Source of the DNA: Actinomycetes bacterium
GTDB taxonomy: Bacteria > Actinomycetota > Coriobacteriia > Anaerosomatales > Anaerosomataceae
NCBI GenBank assembly: GCA_022839745.1
Contig: JALHJB010000001.1
Coordinates: 114,100-178,099, forward strand
Length of the DNA: 64,000 bases
Reading direction: 5' to 3'
Shown one piece after another: positions 54,624-63,511 of the stretch. Within the stretch, counting starts at the first letter, position 1, and every line of letters begins with the position of its first letter. The notes beneath the pieces are model-generated. The model worked only from the letters and a program-made list of their open reading frames with translations. It searched no databases and was not told where the DNA came from. Both the position numbers and the translations under genes were made by a program.

Positions 54624-54643
54624 GGTTCGCAAACGTACGAACC
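54624..54643 (-). repeat. dispersed palindrome, copy 7 (inverted)
   Basis: GGTTCGCAAACGTACGAACC, 55 bases after copy 6 and in the same orientation, followed by CGGCATGAGAG. Confidence 0.75.
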
Positions 54644-54657
54644 CGGCATGAGAGAGT

Positions 54658-54785
54658 GTGCACCCCGGCCCCGCGCCCCAGCCCCCGCGGCCCCCGCGGC
54701 CCCGCGGCCTCGCCCCAGCCCACGCCGCCCCCGCGCCCCCGCGCCCACGCCGCCCCCGCGCCCCCGCGCCCACGCCCCACGCCTG
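54658..54785 (+). repeat. C-rich tract with 25-bp tandem duplication
   Basis: Almost pure CCG/CCC sequence. A 25-base unit containing CACGCCGCCCCCGCGCCCC is repeated at 54721-54745 and 54746-54770. The minus strand carries many G runs that could form G-quadruplexes. No gene is supported. Confidence 0.75.
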
Positions 54786-54793
54786 CGCTCCGC

Positions 54794-54799
54794 TATACT
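54794..54799 (+). promoter_or_regulatory. -10 box upstream of the amidase gene
   Basis: TATACT followed by GTTTTTC; no convincing -35 box in the C-rich tract 17 bases upstream. It lies 85 bases before the ATG. Confidence 0.4.
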
Positions 54800-54884
54800 G
54801 TTTTTCGCGTGTGCGCTCCCGGACGTCCGCTGATCCTAGTGGCCCGGCGCCCGCGCGGCACTATCACCAACAGGAAGCGTGGGT

Positions 54885-55997
54885 ATGCGGAAGCGGAGCA
54901 GGGCCGAGCGCAGGGAGAAGGCGCGCACTGAGCGCAAGCGCATCGCGCTTGGCGCGACAGCCGCGGCACTCGCGCTCATCGCCGTAGCCGCGCTCGCAAC
55001 CGGCATCTCGATGCGGGCGTCGTCCACCTCGGAGGCGGCAACCGCGGCCGATGCGGCCGTCCTCGGCGCCGAAACCACTGCCTCGGCCGCACCAACCGCG
55101 CTCACCGCCGCCTCAAACACCACCGCCACCGCGCTGCCCGTGGAGGTCCCCGCGCTCACCGGCATGCAGATCGCCGAGGCCGAGGTGCTCCTCAAGGCCG
55201 CTGGCCTCGCGCTCACGCGCGTGCGCACCCCGGCCGGCGACGTCGCCCCCGGCTGGGTGCTCGACCAGCGTCCCGCTCCCGGCGAGCGCGTGCAGCCCGG
55301 CTCCGTGGTCACGCTCACGTTCGCCGATCCGTCGGCTACCGAGGCCACCAACACCCCGCGTCCGGCCGGGTTCGTGGTCTGCATCGACCCCGGTCACCAG
55401 GGCACGGGCAACACCGATCCGGAGCCCGTGGGCCCCGGCGCGAAGGAGACCAAGCCCAAGGTCTCAAGCGGCGCCACCGGCGTGATCACGCGCGTGCCCG
55501 AGCACGAGATCGCGCTCGCCATCTCGCTCAAGGTGCGCGACCGCCTCGAGCGCTACGGCGTCACTGTGGTGATGACGCGCACCACCGCCAACGTGGACAT
55601 CTCAAACGCCCAGCGCGCGCAGGTGGCCAACAGCGCGGCGGCCAACCTGTTCCTGCGCATCCACGCGGATTCGTCCACCAACGCGAGCGTGCACGGCGTC
55701 TCCACGCTCTACCCCGGAGGCAACGAGTGGGTGGCGCCCATCTCGCAGCGGAGCCTCAAGGCCGCAAGCGCGATCCAGCGCGAGATGCTCCGGTCCACCG
55801 GCGCGGCCGACCGCTCGCTCGCCGAACGCGCCGACATCGCGGGCTTCAACTGGGCCACCGTGCCGAGCGTGCTCGTGGAGGCCGGCTTCCTTTCCAATCC
55901 CGCCGAGGACAAGAAGCTCTCCGATCCTACCTATCAAGACAAGCTCGCCGACGGCATCGCCCGCGGCGTGCTCGAGTACCTGGGGGTGACCGAGTAG
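54885..55997 (+). CDS. membrane-anchored N-acetylmuramoyl-L-alanine amidase with PASTA domain
   Basis: 370 residues. A basic N-terminus and one membrane helix (about 22-42), an Ala/Thr-rich linker, a PASTA domain (about 87-145, VPALTGMQIAEAEVLLKAAG), and an Amidase_3 domain (about 165-370). The zinc ligands are in CIDPGHQG, VPEHEIAL and FLRIHADSS, and the catalytic Glu in PSVLVEAGFLSNPAED. It cleaves the bond between MurNAc and the stem peptide; PASTA binds peptidoglycan. ATG 54885 has AGGAAG at 7 bases; GTG 54879 is an alternative. It overlaps the next gene by 1 base. Confidence 0.93.
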   Translation: MRKRSRAERREKARTERKRIALGATAAALALIAVAALATGISMRASSTSEAATAADAAVLGAETTASAAPTALTAASNTTATALPVEVPALTGMQIAEAEVLLKAAGLALTRVRTPAGDVAPGWVLDQRPAPGERVQPGSVVTLTFADPSATEATNTPRPAGFVVCIDPGHQGTGNTDPEPVGPGAKETKPKVSSGATGVITRVPEHEIALAISLKVRDRLERYGVTVVMTRTTANVDISNAQRAQVANSAAANLFLRIHADSSTNASVHGVSTLYPGGNEWVAPISQRSLKAASAIQREMLRSTGAADRSLAERADIAGFNWATVPSVLVEAGFLSNPAEDKKLSDPTYQDKLADGIARGVLEYLGVTE

Positions 55998-56701
55998 TGG
56001 CCCGAGTCCCAAGCTCGCCCGAGGCCGCGCGCGCGGCCCGCAACGTCCGGATCGGCGTGATCGCCATCGCGGTGGTGGCGCTTGCTGCAGCCGCGCTCTG
56101 GTACACCGGCAAGCTCGGCACCCGCGGCGTGTCGGCCGCGGAGCTCGAGCGGGTGCTCCTCGTGGCGGCGGCGCCCGATGAGACCGGCGACGTGGTGGCT
56201 CAGGTGATCGCCATCGCCGACGTGAGCGGAGCCCCCCCTGAGGCCGTGGACCCCGCAACCGCCGTGACCCTGCCCGGCACCACGTACGCCACGCTTGCCG
56301 ACGCGTACCCCTTTGGCGGCGGGTCGGGCGTAGCGGAGGCGCTCGCACGCGCGCGTGGCGGCGATCCGCTTCCGCATGTCACCCTCAGCGCCGCCGCGCT
56401 CACCGCAGCCGTTGAGGCCGCGGGCGGCGTGTCGCTCGAGCTTCCGGCCGAGATGAGCGTCTTCGATGGGGAGGAGCTCTTCATCCTGCCTAAAGGCTCG
56501 CAGGAGCTCACGGCAAGGGAGCTCGGCGCCGTGTTCAAGGGTGCGCCGTACCTGACCGTGCGCGAGCGTGCGGAGCTCAACGCCGAGCTCGCGCGGGTGA
56601 CCGCTGCGCTCATAGCGGATTGCGCTTATACTGACGTGGAGACGGATCTGGAGGAGGACGCGTTTGCCGCGCTCACCAGCGCACTCGCGGAGGCACGCTG
56701 A
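55997..56701 (+). CDS. degenerate LytR-CpsA-Psr-like membrane protein
   Basis: 234 residues from GTG 55997. One N-terminal membrane helix (about 18-37), then an extracytoplasmic domain whose pattern follows LCP ligases. YPFGGGSGVAEALARA and AALTAAVEAAGGVSLELPAEMSV parallel the LCP GG and D-x-hh-GGV motifs. Where LCP enzymes have SIPRDT, this protein has TLPGTT (residues 91-96), lacking the key Arg and Asp. The basic residues that bind the polyprenyl pyrophosphate are also not evident. It is probably a non-catalytic LCP relative. It starts inside the amidase stop codon, so a shared wall-related role is likely. Confidence 0.6.
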   Translation: MARVPSSPEAARAARNVRIGVIAIAVVALAAAALWYTGKLGTRGVSAAELERVLLVAAAPDETGDVVAQVIAIADVSGAPPEAVDPATAVTLPGTTYATLADAYPFGGGSGVAEALARARGGDPLPHVTLSAAALTAAVEAAGGVSLELPAEMSVFDGEELFILPKGSQELTARELGAVFKGAPYLTVRERAELNAELARVTAALIADCAYTDVETDLEEDAFAALTSALAEAR

Positions 56702-56705
56702 AGAG

Positions 56706-56743
56706 ATTCGCACTGTTTGCGGCTTATGGATATGTGGTATCAT
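56706..56743 (+). promoter_or_regulatory. promoter overlapping a degenerate palindrome copy
   Basis: TTGCGG (56717-56722) and TATCAT (56738-56743) are 15 bases apart. The stretch GATTCGCACTGTTTGCGG (from 56705) resembles palindrome copy 1, so the -35 box may derive from a decayed repeat. Confidence 0.45.
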
Positions 56744-56807
56744 GCCGATATTCACGCCATGACCGATGAACGGTGATTGCGACGTTGGCTGAAGGGGGCC
56801 ATGCAGT

Positions 56808-57671
56808 ATGCCGGATGTACAGACCAGCGGTGACGAGGTGGCCACGAGCCGCAAGGGTATGATCCGCGCGCTCGCGGCGCTTGGTATCGTCGCCGTGCTA
56901 GGCGGCGGCTTCCTCATTGCCGGAGGCCCCGACGCCGTTGTGCGCCTGCTCTCAGGCGAGGACGACACCACCGCGGGCGACGTTGCCCCGGTCACGCCTG
57001 CCGAGGGCGCCGACAGCGAGGACGAGGCCCCTGAGGCCGCCTCCGACGAGACCAGCGAGGCCGCCGAGGCCACGGTGACCGCTGAGGCCGAGACCGGCAC
57101 CACCGGTGGCACCAAGTCCCCGTCATCGGTGGCTCCGTCGCCCGCGCCGGTAGCAACGCCCCCTACGGCCGACCAGCAGAGCCGCATGTACTGGGAGCAG
57201 GTGGCCAGCCAGGAGCAGATCGGCAAGCTCGTGCGCGGCGAGATCTCCTCGTTCACACTGGGCACAGCCAACCGCAGCGGCAGCACCGCCAGCGTCCCGG
57301 TGACCGTGAGCTACAAGGCCGGCGGTTCGATCTCCGGCACGATGGTGCTTCGCGACTACAGCGGCACCTGGTACTTCAGCTCGATCACCCGTAACGGCCA
57401 CACCGCCACCACGCCTTCGGGCTCAGGCGACACCAGCGTGATCGCGGCCATCGTGACCCAGCAGGCCGCCAACCAGGACATCCCCACCGGGATCATCTCC
57501 GGCGGTTACAAGAAGGTCACCGTCAACAGCGTGTCGCAGGGCTCCGGCACCGCGACGCTCAACATCACGCTCTCCGGTGGCACTGCGGCTCCCATGCCCG
57601 GCACCATCACCTGCGTGAGCAAGACCATCGGCGGCGTGAAACACTGGTTCATCACGTCGTTCGCCAAGTAG
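56808..57671 (+). CDS. membrane-anchored exported protein of unknown function
   Basis: 287 residues. A short cytoplasmic start and one membrane helix (about 20-42, MIRALAALGIVAVLGGGFLIAGG) are followed by an acidic Glu/Ala/Thr linker (about 50-115) and an extracytoplasmic beta-rich region (about 125-287). That region has two halves of similar length, each with strands ending in VTVSYKAGG/MVLRDYSGTWYFSSI or LNITLSGG/TCVSKTIGGVKHWFITSF. I recognise no family. It sits between envelope genes and ends before a strong hairpin. Confidence 0.7.
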   Translation: MPDVQTSGDEVATSRKGMIRALAALGIVAVLGGGFLIAGGPDAVVRLLSGEDDTTAGDVAPVTPAEGADSEDEAPEAASDETSEAAEATVTAEAETGTTGGTKSPSSVAPSPAPVATPPTADQQSRMYWEQVASQEQIGKLVRGEISSFTLGTANRSGSTASVPVTVSYKAGGSISGTMVLRDYSGTWYFSSITRNGHTATTPSGSGDTSVIAAIVTQQAANQDIPTGIISGGYKKVTVNSVSQGSGTATLNITLSGGTAAPMPGTITCVSKTIGGVKHWFITSFAK

Positions 57672-57700
57672 GGGTTAACCCAGCAAGGGTCTCCCGTGTT

Positions 57701-57734
57701 TCGGCCGCGCACCATCCCCCCGGTGTGCGGCCGA
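57701..57734 (+). terminator. hairpin between the unknown exported gene and the tyrosine kinase gene
   Basis: TCGGCCGCGCACC (57701-57713) pairs with GGTGTGCGGCCGA (57722-57734) with one G-T. A -10-like TACACT (57741-57746) follows at once and may serve the kinase gene. Confidence 0.65.
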
Positions 57735-57777
57735 GCACTGTACACTGTGCGTATCGGACAACTGCTAGGGGAGCCGG

Positions 57778-59592
57778 GTGGAAGAGCTCGACCTGCGTGA
57801 CTATCTCAATGTGATGATGGCCCGTAAGTGGACCATCATCGGTGTGGCCGTTGCGGTCACGCTCGTGGCGCTCGTGGCAAGCCTCATCCAGCCGGCTGTC
57901 TATGAGGGCGAAGCAAAGGTGCTGATCGCCGAGAAGGGCTCGGGCGCCGATCTGTTCGGGAGCCTGGGCCTCGACATCTCAAGCCAGCCCGAGCGCGGCC
58001 TGCAGACGCAGGTGCAGCTCATGCAGGTGCGGCCGCTCTTGGAGAACACCATCCGCGAGCTCGAGCTGGGCATCGCCCCCGAGGCGCTTGCCAAGAAGGT
58101 GACCGTCGCCGCGGTGGGGCAGACCAACATCGTCACCATCACCGCACGCGATGGCGACCCAGAGACGGCCGCGGCGATCGCCAACACGCTCGCCGACGAG
58201 TTCGTGGCCTGGAGCCGCGACTACAAGCGCGAGAGCATCCAGTCAGCCGCCGAAGAGGTGGAGACCCGCCTGGGCGTGGCGCGCGAGGAGATCCTCGAGC
58301 TGGGACGCGAGATCTCGAGCCAGGGCAAGAGCGACGAGCTCGCCGCCGAGCTGGCCATCGCCACGGGAAACTACACCACCCTTGCCGCCAAGCTCGAGGA
58401 ACTGCGAATCAACGCGCAGCTCGAGGTGGGCTCAGGCCGCGTGGTGAGCCCGGCCGTGGTGAGCGTGGACCCGGTGGAGCCCACGCCGCTCCGTAACACC
58501 GTGCTGGGGCTGGTCGTGGGCCTCGTGTTCGGTCTTGGTATGGCCTTCCTCTACGAGTACCTGGACAACACCCTCAAGTCCTCCGACGAGGCCGAGAAGC
58601 TTCTGGGCGTGCCCGTGCTCGGACTCATCCCTGCCGAGAAGTACGACAAGGACGAGCGCAGGCGCGCGAGCATCCTGACCCATCCCGGTGGCGCTGTCGC
58701 CGAGTCCTACCGCGTGCTCCGCAACAACCTGGACTTCATCAACTTCCAGCACGACCTCAAGACGCTGCTGATCACGAGCGCCGCGCCCTCCGAGGGCAAG
58801 AGCACGGTGGCAGCCAACCTGGCAGCCGGTCTTGCGCAGGCGGGCAAGAAGGTCGTGCTCGTGGCGTCCGACTTCCGCAAGCCCACAACGCAGCAGTTCT
58901 TCGGCGTGCGGAACCTGATCGGCCTTTCCGACGTGCTCACCGGCGCACGCCCGCTCAAGAGCGCGCTGCAGCGTCCGCGGGAAGACATGGAGCTTCTCGT
59001 GCTCACGAGCGGCAAGCTGCCGCCCAATCCGAGCGAGCTGCTGGGTAGCGAGCGCATGCGCGAGGTGCTCGACGAGCTCAAGCAGTGGGCCGACTGGATC
59101 ATCATCGACACGCCGCCGCTCCTGGCCGTGGCGGACGGCGCTGCCGTGGCTCGCTTTGCCGATGGGGTGCTCCTGGTGACCAAGGGCGGCAGCTCCACAC
59201 GTGAGGCCGTGAAGAAGGCCGGCGAGATGATCGAGAGCGCCGGCGGCCGACTCATCGGCTCTGCCGTTTGGGGCCTGGATGCCGTTGGCGGCCGCAGTGG
59301 TTACGGCTACGGCAAGGGCTACGGCTACGGCGGCTACTACTCGTATGCGGACTACTACAACGCACCCGAGGCCGAAGCCGAGGACAAGCCGAGCCCGAAG
59401 CACAGAGTGTCCGCGGCATCAGACACCGTCTACATCCCCAAGAAGAGCCCGGCACGCAGGATTGCCGAGGCGATCGGCCGCATCGCTGGTGTGGTGCTTG
59501 CGGTGCTCGCGGTGGTGGCTGTTTCGGTGTTGGTGGTGTACTTCCTCGACCAGGCTATGGGGTGGGGGATCGTGCAAGGGGTGCTGGGGTAG
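57778..59592 (+). CDS. Wzz/BY-kinase fusion: polysaccharide co-polymerase with tyrosine kinase
   Basis: 604 residues from GTG. A Wzz domain with two membrane helices (about 17-38 and 240-262) flanks an extracytoplasmic coiled-coil region. The cytoplasmic BY-kinase has Walker A APSEGKST (Lys341), Walker A' VASDFRKP (Asp365) and Walker B IIIDTPP (Asp444). The Tyr cluster GYGYGKGYGYGGYYSYADYY (about 508-527) is the usual autophosphorylation tail. Unusually about 75 more residues follow, ending in another membrane helix (about 572-590). It would control chain length and export of a surface polysaccharide, matching the glycosyltransferase and flippase beyond it. Confidence 0.92.
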   Translation: MEELDLRDYLNVMMARKWTIIGVAVAVTLVALVASLIQPAVYEGEAKVLIAEKGSGADLFGSLGLDISSQPERGLQTQVQLMQVRPLLENTIRELELGIAPEALAKKVTVAAVGQTNIVTITARDGDPETAAAIANTLADEFVAWSRDYKRESIQSAAEEVETRLGVAREEILELGREISSQGKSDELAAELAIATGNYTTLAAKLEELRINAQLEVGSGRVVSPAVVSVDPVEPTPLRNTVLGLVVGLVFGLGMAFLYEYLDNTLKSSDEAEKLLGVPVLGLIPAEKYDKDERRRASILTHPGGAVAESYRVLRNNLDFINFQHDLKTLLITSAAPSEGKSTVAANLAAGLAQAGKKVVLVASDFRKPTTQQFFGVRNLIGLSDVLTGARPLKSALQRPREDMELLVLTSGKLPPNPSELLGSERMREVLDELKQWADWIIIDTPPLLAVADGAAVARFADGVLLVTKGGSSTREAVKKAGEMIESAGGRLIGSAVWGLDAVGGRSGYGYGKGYGYGGYYSYADYYNAPEAEAEDKPSPKHRVSAASDTVYIPKKSPARRIAEAIGRIAGVVLAVLAVVAVSVLVVYFLDQAMGWGIVQGVLG

Positions 59593-59618
59593 GACGAGCG
59601 CCTGGGGCTGGCTCGCGC

Positions 59619-60734
59619 TCACGGCACGAGTGTCCTCAGAAACGATGCGGTTGATTGTGCGTTGTATGGCCAATGAAACCGCTCGTCACACATCAGATCC
59701 TTCATGCTTCGTTGCTGCTGCTCGATGACCGTAGGATCCGTATTGAGCACCTCAAGAATCCCCGCCCGTATGGCTTCAACTGAGTTGTCCCCAATCACGA
59801 AGATGCAATCACGGAGCGGATTCATCACGTCGCCAAAGTCGGTTGATAGTGTTGGAACGCCCGTGGCGATGTAGTCCAGCAACTTCGATGGAAATGCAAA
59901 GTCGTTAATGATCCCATCGGTGCGTCGAATATTGAGAAGCAGGTTGGCAGAGCGCTGCTCCGATAGGACCGCCTCACGCGGCAGTAATCCGCCGAAGTGA
60001 ATACGATGGTCAGCCATGCAATGTTCTCTCACGAGGGATTCCAGGGGCCCGCGCCCGAAGATTCGCAACTCGAGTGCATCCCCCGGCAGTCCGCGGAATG
60101 CTTCTAGGAGTTGTCTCACTGAGTTGTACTCGGCCAGCGTCCCCGCGTACGTCAAGGTGAAGCGATCCATCTGAGAGCGGGGTAAGTCCACGATTTCGGT
60201 CCTGTCCTCGGGAAAGCACGGATGGAGAGTCAAGTGCGGACCTGTGAAGCCCACTCGCTTAATGGCTGCGGCGTTGAAGACGATCAACCCATCGATGTGA
60301 GGAATGGCTCGTTCTGCTATCGCAAAATAGGCCCGAGCGGCAATCGCCTTGGGGGCTCGCATCTGTTCTACAGCAGGGCCGAAGTGATCGTATAGGAAGT
60401 TCACCAAGCGGAACCCGTATCGGCGCCTACACTGTAGTAGGTGGATGACCAGCCTGGAATCGTAGCCCCAGAAGATGACGACATCCTCGGGAGATGCCTG
60501 CAGGGCACCAAATACGTCGCGCAGCCCAAGAAGCGAGTTGCGATCGCGCATGCCGACGATTCTTGATTCGTGCTGGTATCTCAGCTGCCAGTCTGTCGGC
60601 TTAGAGATCAGTACCACCTCAAGGCCCGCATAGTCGCGCAAGGCGTTACAGAGCTCGAACTCGAATCTCTCCGACGACGTTCTAAATCCTCCTGGATTCA
60701 GATGAGTTAGGCCTGTCACGATGAGTACTCTCAT
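59619..60734 (-). CDS. glycosyltransferase, probably family 4-like
   Basis: 371 residues. The N-terminal Rossmann part starts MRVLIVTGLTHLNPGG and the C-terminal part has FTLTYAGTLAEYNSVRQLLEAF and PSKLLDYIATGVPTL, the latter replacing the usual E-x7-E nucleotide-sugar site with K/Y-containing sequence. It resembles GT4-type retaining transferases with a GT-B fold that build surface polysaccharide. Donor and acceptor are unknown. Its G+C is visibly lower than flanking genes, suggesting horizontal acquisition. It converges on the kinase gene with no clear terminator. Confidence 0.82.
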   Translation of the reverse strand: MRVLIVTGLTHLNPGGFRTSSERFEFELCNALRDYAGLEVVLISKPTDWQLRYQHESRIVGMRDRNSLLGLRDVFGALQASPEDVVIFWGYDSRLVIHLLQCRRRYGFRLVNFLYDHFGPAVEQMRAPKAIAARAYFAIAERAIPHIDGLIVFNAAAIKRVGFTGPHLTLHPCFPEDRTEIVDLPRSQMDRFTLTYAGTLAEYNSVRQLLEAFRGLPGDALELRIFGRGPLESLVREHCMADHRIHFGGLLPREAVLSEQRSANLLLNIRRTDGIINDFAFPSKLLDYIATGVPTLSTDFGDVMNPLRDCIFVIGDNSVEAIRAGILEVLNTDPTVIEQQQRSMKDLMCDERFHWPYNAQSTASFLRTLVP

Positions 60735-60859
60735 GCCTGCTCCAATGAGTGCGTGTTGTTCCCACGGGGCCCTCGATGCGCGAGAGGCCTATCACAGCTT
60801 GCGGACACCGAATTGTCGATTCACATGGCGCACGTCTCTGCTTGCCCTTCGGGTCAGTT

Positions 60860-62359
60860 TCATCGATGGAGAGCTTTCTTGACAGCATTACGCTCATCAT
60901 CGTTGAGGGCCAGTGCATACATCGCTGCGGCGTAGCAGAGCGTGACAGCCGTCGCCTGAAGCAGGACACCAGACCAACCCTCGATGGGGACTTGCCCCCT
61001 GATCAGAAAGCCGGCAAGGACGGTTATCGCTGCTGGCGTAATCCAGGACCCGTAGGTGCGAACAAAGAAACTCCTTAGGTCAATCCGAAGCAGCCGAGCG
61101 TACACGGTGTTCATTCCAATAGCACGAATTGCACTTGCGGCGAGGACTGCAGCTGCGGCACCAACTGCCCCAAACGGGCCAACCAGCACCAAGACAAGCG
61201 CTACGTTCACTACGGCCATCCCAACGCCAACCAGGGACTGCGCACGCACGTGGTTGGCTGCGACAACTGCTGTGGTCCCGATTTGCTGAGGCATTTCTAT
61301 GAGACCTGGCAGTATTAGGAGCAGAGCGCAGACGTATACGCTCCTATACTCAGGTCCCATCCAGGCGTCGATGAACACAGGCCCAGCAACGATGAAACCG
61401 ACCACAATCAGACCGATTACGTACAACTGTATTCGACCAACTCGAATCATTAACTCCAGAATCGCGCCACTGGGGTCTGCAGACGTGGCGATAATGCGTG
61501 ACACCCGTGGCAAGAACAGTCCATTTAGCGCTTCAGATACTGAGTAGACGTATCCCTCTATCGAGGAGGCCAGTCCGAAGATCACAACACTTGCCGGTCC
61601 ACTCAGCGCGCCCAACAAGGCAGGTGTCGTATTGAATATCATGCGCCCCGCGATCAACCCAAGAGTTGTCCAGCCAGAGAACCGCAGGATCTCAGCGCGA
61701 AGGCCCCTGTCCTTGTAGGTGTATGCAGGCTGGACGTTCGTGGTGCGACGGATCAGGACAGCGCGTACCAAGATGAAGAAGAGCCCTGTCACTGCATTCG
61801 CGGTTACAACTGCTCGCACGTTCATCCCATTATGCAGTGCAACTACGATGAGCAAGACTGTCGCAATCTTCTGAATCAGACCCGTCGACTTGAGCACAAC
61901 AAGGCGCTCGTGTGCGAGGAGAATCCCACTCTGTGGCATGAACGGGAGGGAGAGCACGCTGTACGTGCCCGCGATGATAAACAGCACCCGAAGGGTCTCT
62001 ATCTCGCTGGGAGAGAGTCTGGAGTAGATGGCCCCAAGGCTGAAGTAGACAACGGTCAGAGTGAGCGCAACCAGAAGCGCAACAATCGCATACATGCGAT
62101 AGACGATGCCGAGGAACTGGCTAGCGCGCCTGTCGTCTCCTATGGCGCAGTACATGGACATGTACTTCGAAACCGCAGCCCCAATGCCGAAGTCCATTGT
62201 GAAGACGCCGATCACGGCCAGCGTGATTACATAGAGACCGTAGTCGGTATCGCCGAGCGTTCTGACCAACCAGGGTGTGTAGAGCAGACCGGCCACGGCA
62301 TTGAATGCCACGGTCAGGTAGGAGATGGCCGCACTGGTCCGTACTTGACTTCGCGTCAC
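60860..62359 (-). CDS. Wzx-type polysaccharide flippase
   Basis: 499 residues from GTG 62359 with about 12-14 membrane helices. The N-terminus SAAISYLTVAFNAVAGLLYTPWLVRTLGDTDYGLYV is characteristic of MOP-superfamily polysaccharide exporters. It would flip lipid-linked repeat units for Wzy-type polymerisation, which fits the Wzz domain nearby. Lower G+C like the glycosyltransferase. The 125-base gap to the latter and the 235-base gap upstream (62360-62594) hold no recognised feature. Confidence 0.87.
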   Translation of the reverse strand: MTRSQVRTSAAISYLTVAFNAVAGLLYTPWLVRTLGDTDYGLYVITLAVIGVFTMDFGIGAAVSKYMSMYCAIGDDRRASQFLGIVYRMYAIVALLVALTLTVVYFSLGAIYSRLSPSEIETLRVLFIIAGTYSVLSLPFMPQSGILLAHERLVVLKSTGLIQKIATVLLIVVALHNGMNVRAVVTANAVTGLFFILVRAVLIRRTTNVQPAYTYKDRGLRAEILRFSGWTTLGLIAGRMIFNTTPALLGALSGPASVVIFGLASSIEGYVYSVSEALNGLFLPRVSRIIATSADPSGAILELMIRVGRIQLYVIGLIVVGFIVAGPVFIDAWMGPEYRSVYVCALLLILPGLIEMPQQIGTTAVVAANHVRAQSLVGVGMAVVNVALVLVLVGPFGAVGAAAAVLAASAIRAIGMNTVYARLLRIDLRSFFVRTYGSWITPAAITVLAGFLIRGQVPIEGWSGVLLQATAVTLCYAAAMYALALNDDERNAVKKALHR

Positions 62360-62620
62360 GCAGACCCCGTTCGTTGGTCCCGCATTAAGTCATCCGAGGT
62401 GTGTCGCCTCAGGTTCCTTAAGGCGACCATGTGCATGATCAGGCAATTCTAGCGGTCACGCAGAGACTCCGAAACGTCCGTCATTCTTGCCGCCTCCGAG
62501 GCTAAGATTGGGATAGCCTGACGGAGCGTCCTGCGTGAGCACATTCTTTTGTCCTCACATCAAGCGAAGCGCATCGCGGTCTGAGGTGTGATGCTGCCCC
62601 GGTTTCGTGGACAGTCTTCG

Positions 62621-63511
62621 TTAGGCCGCGTTGGTCTCTGCTGATGCAAGTGTAGCGTGGATCTGCTCGAACACGAGCGGACTCCTGTAGCCGAGCGCTG
62701 AGTGCCGACGTCGACGGTTGTAGAAGCCCTCGATGTAGTCGAAGATCGCGGTCCTGGCGGCGTGCCTGGTGGCGAAGCGCATCCCGTCGGTCAGTTCGGA
62801 CTTGATGATCGCCATGAAGCTCTCGGCCGCGGCGTTGTCGTATGCATCACCCCTCGATCCCATTGATGCCGCGATACCGGATGTCTTGAGTTCCCGCCCG
62901 AAGGCAAGCGACGTATATTGGCTTCCGCGGTCGGAGTGATGCACGAGCCCTGTGCCGGGCCTTCTCCTGCCCACAGCCATCGACAGCGCGTCGACCACGA
63001 GGTCAGCCTTCATGTCGTTTCGCATCGACCAGCCCACGACCATGCGAGAGAACACGTCGATCACGACGGCGAGGTAGAGGAATCCCTGGTCGGTTCTGAT
63101 GTAGGTGAAGTCCGCTACCCAGAGTTGGTCGGGAGCGGTGGCGGTGAAGTCGCGCTCCACGAGATCGGGAGCCGGAGGGGCAGCCGGGTCGGGAGTGGTC
63201 GTGCGCCATTTCTTGCCGCGTGTCACGCCCACGATACCTTCCTCCCTCATCAAGCGGGCCACGCGCTTGCGCCCCACGAAGATCTTGTGGTCATCGGCGA
63301 GCTCGGCGTGGATCTTGGGCGCCCCGTAGCGGTTGCCCGATCCCTTGTAGATATCGCTGATCGTCTCGGCGAGCGCGTCGTCGGCACGACGGCGCTCCGA
63401 GGGCGGACGCGACTGCCAGGCGTAGAAGCCCGAACGCGACACACCGAGAACTCTGCACAGCAAGGAGACGGACCGCTGTGACCTCTTCGCCTCGATCAGC
63501 CGGAAACTCAT
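62621..63511 (-). CDS. IS3-family transposase OrfB
   Basis: 296 residues. An N-terminal HTH_21-like region (LLCRVLGVSRSGFYAW) and the DDE core with WVADFTYIRT, HHSDRGSQYTS and NAAAESFMAIIKSE. It catalyses strand cleavage and joining. ATG 63511 overlaps the OrfA stop by 4 bases, so it may be made by translational coupling or as a frameshifted OrfAB fusion. The frame is intact. Confidence 0.93.
   Translation of the reverse strand: MSFRLIEAKRSQRSVSLLCRVLGVSRSGFYAWQSRPPSERRRADDALAETISDIYKGSGNRYGAPKIHAELADDHKIFVGRKRVARLMREEGIVGVTRGKKWRTTTPDPAAPPAPDLVERDFTATAPDQLWVADFTYIRTDQGFLYLAVVIDVFSRMVVGWSMRNDMKADLVVDALSMAVGRRRPGTGLVHHSDRGSQYTSLAFGRELKTSGIAASMGSRGDAYDNAAAESFMAIIKSELTDGMRFATRHAARTAIFDYIEGFYNRRRRHSALGYRSPLVFEQIHATLASAETNAA

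Noticed and set aside
52834..54643. LexA/SOS box interpretation of the GTTCGCA...TGCGAAC palindromes.
   Set aside because: The actinobacterial/Bacillus box is CGAAC-N4-GTTCG; here the half-sites are in the opposite order, and no SOS genes are adjacent.
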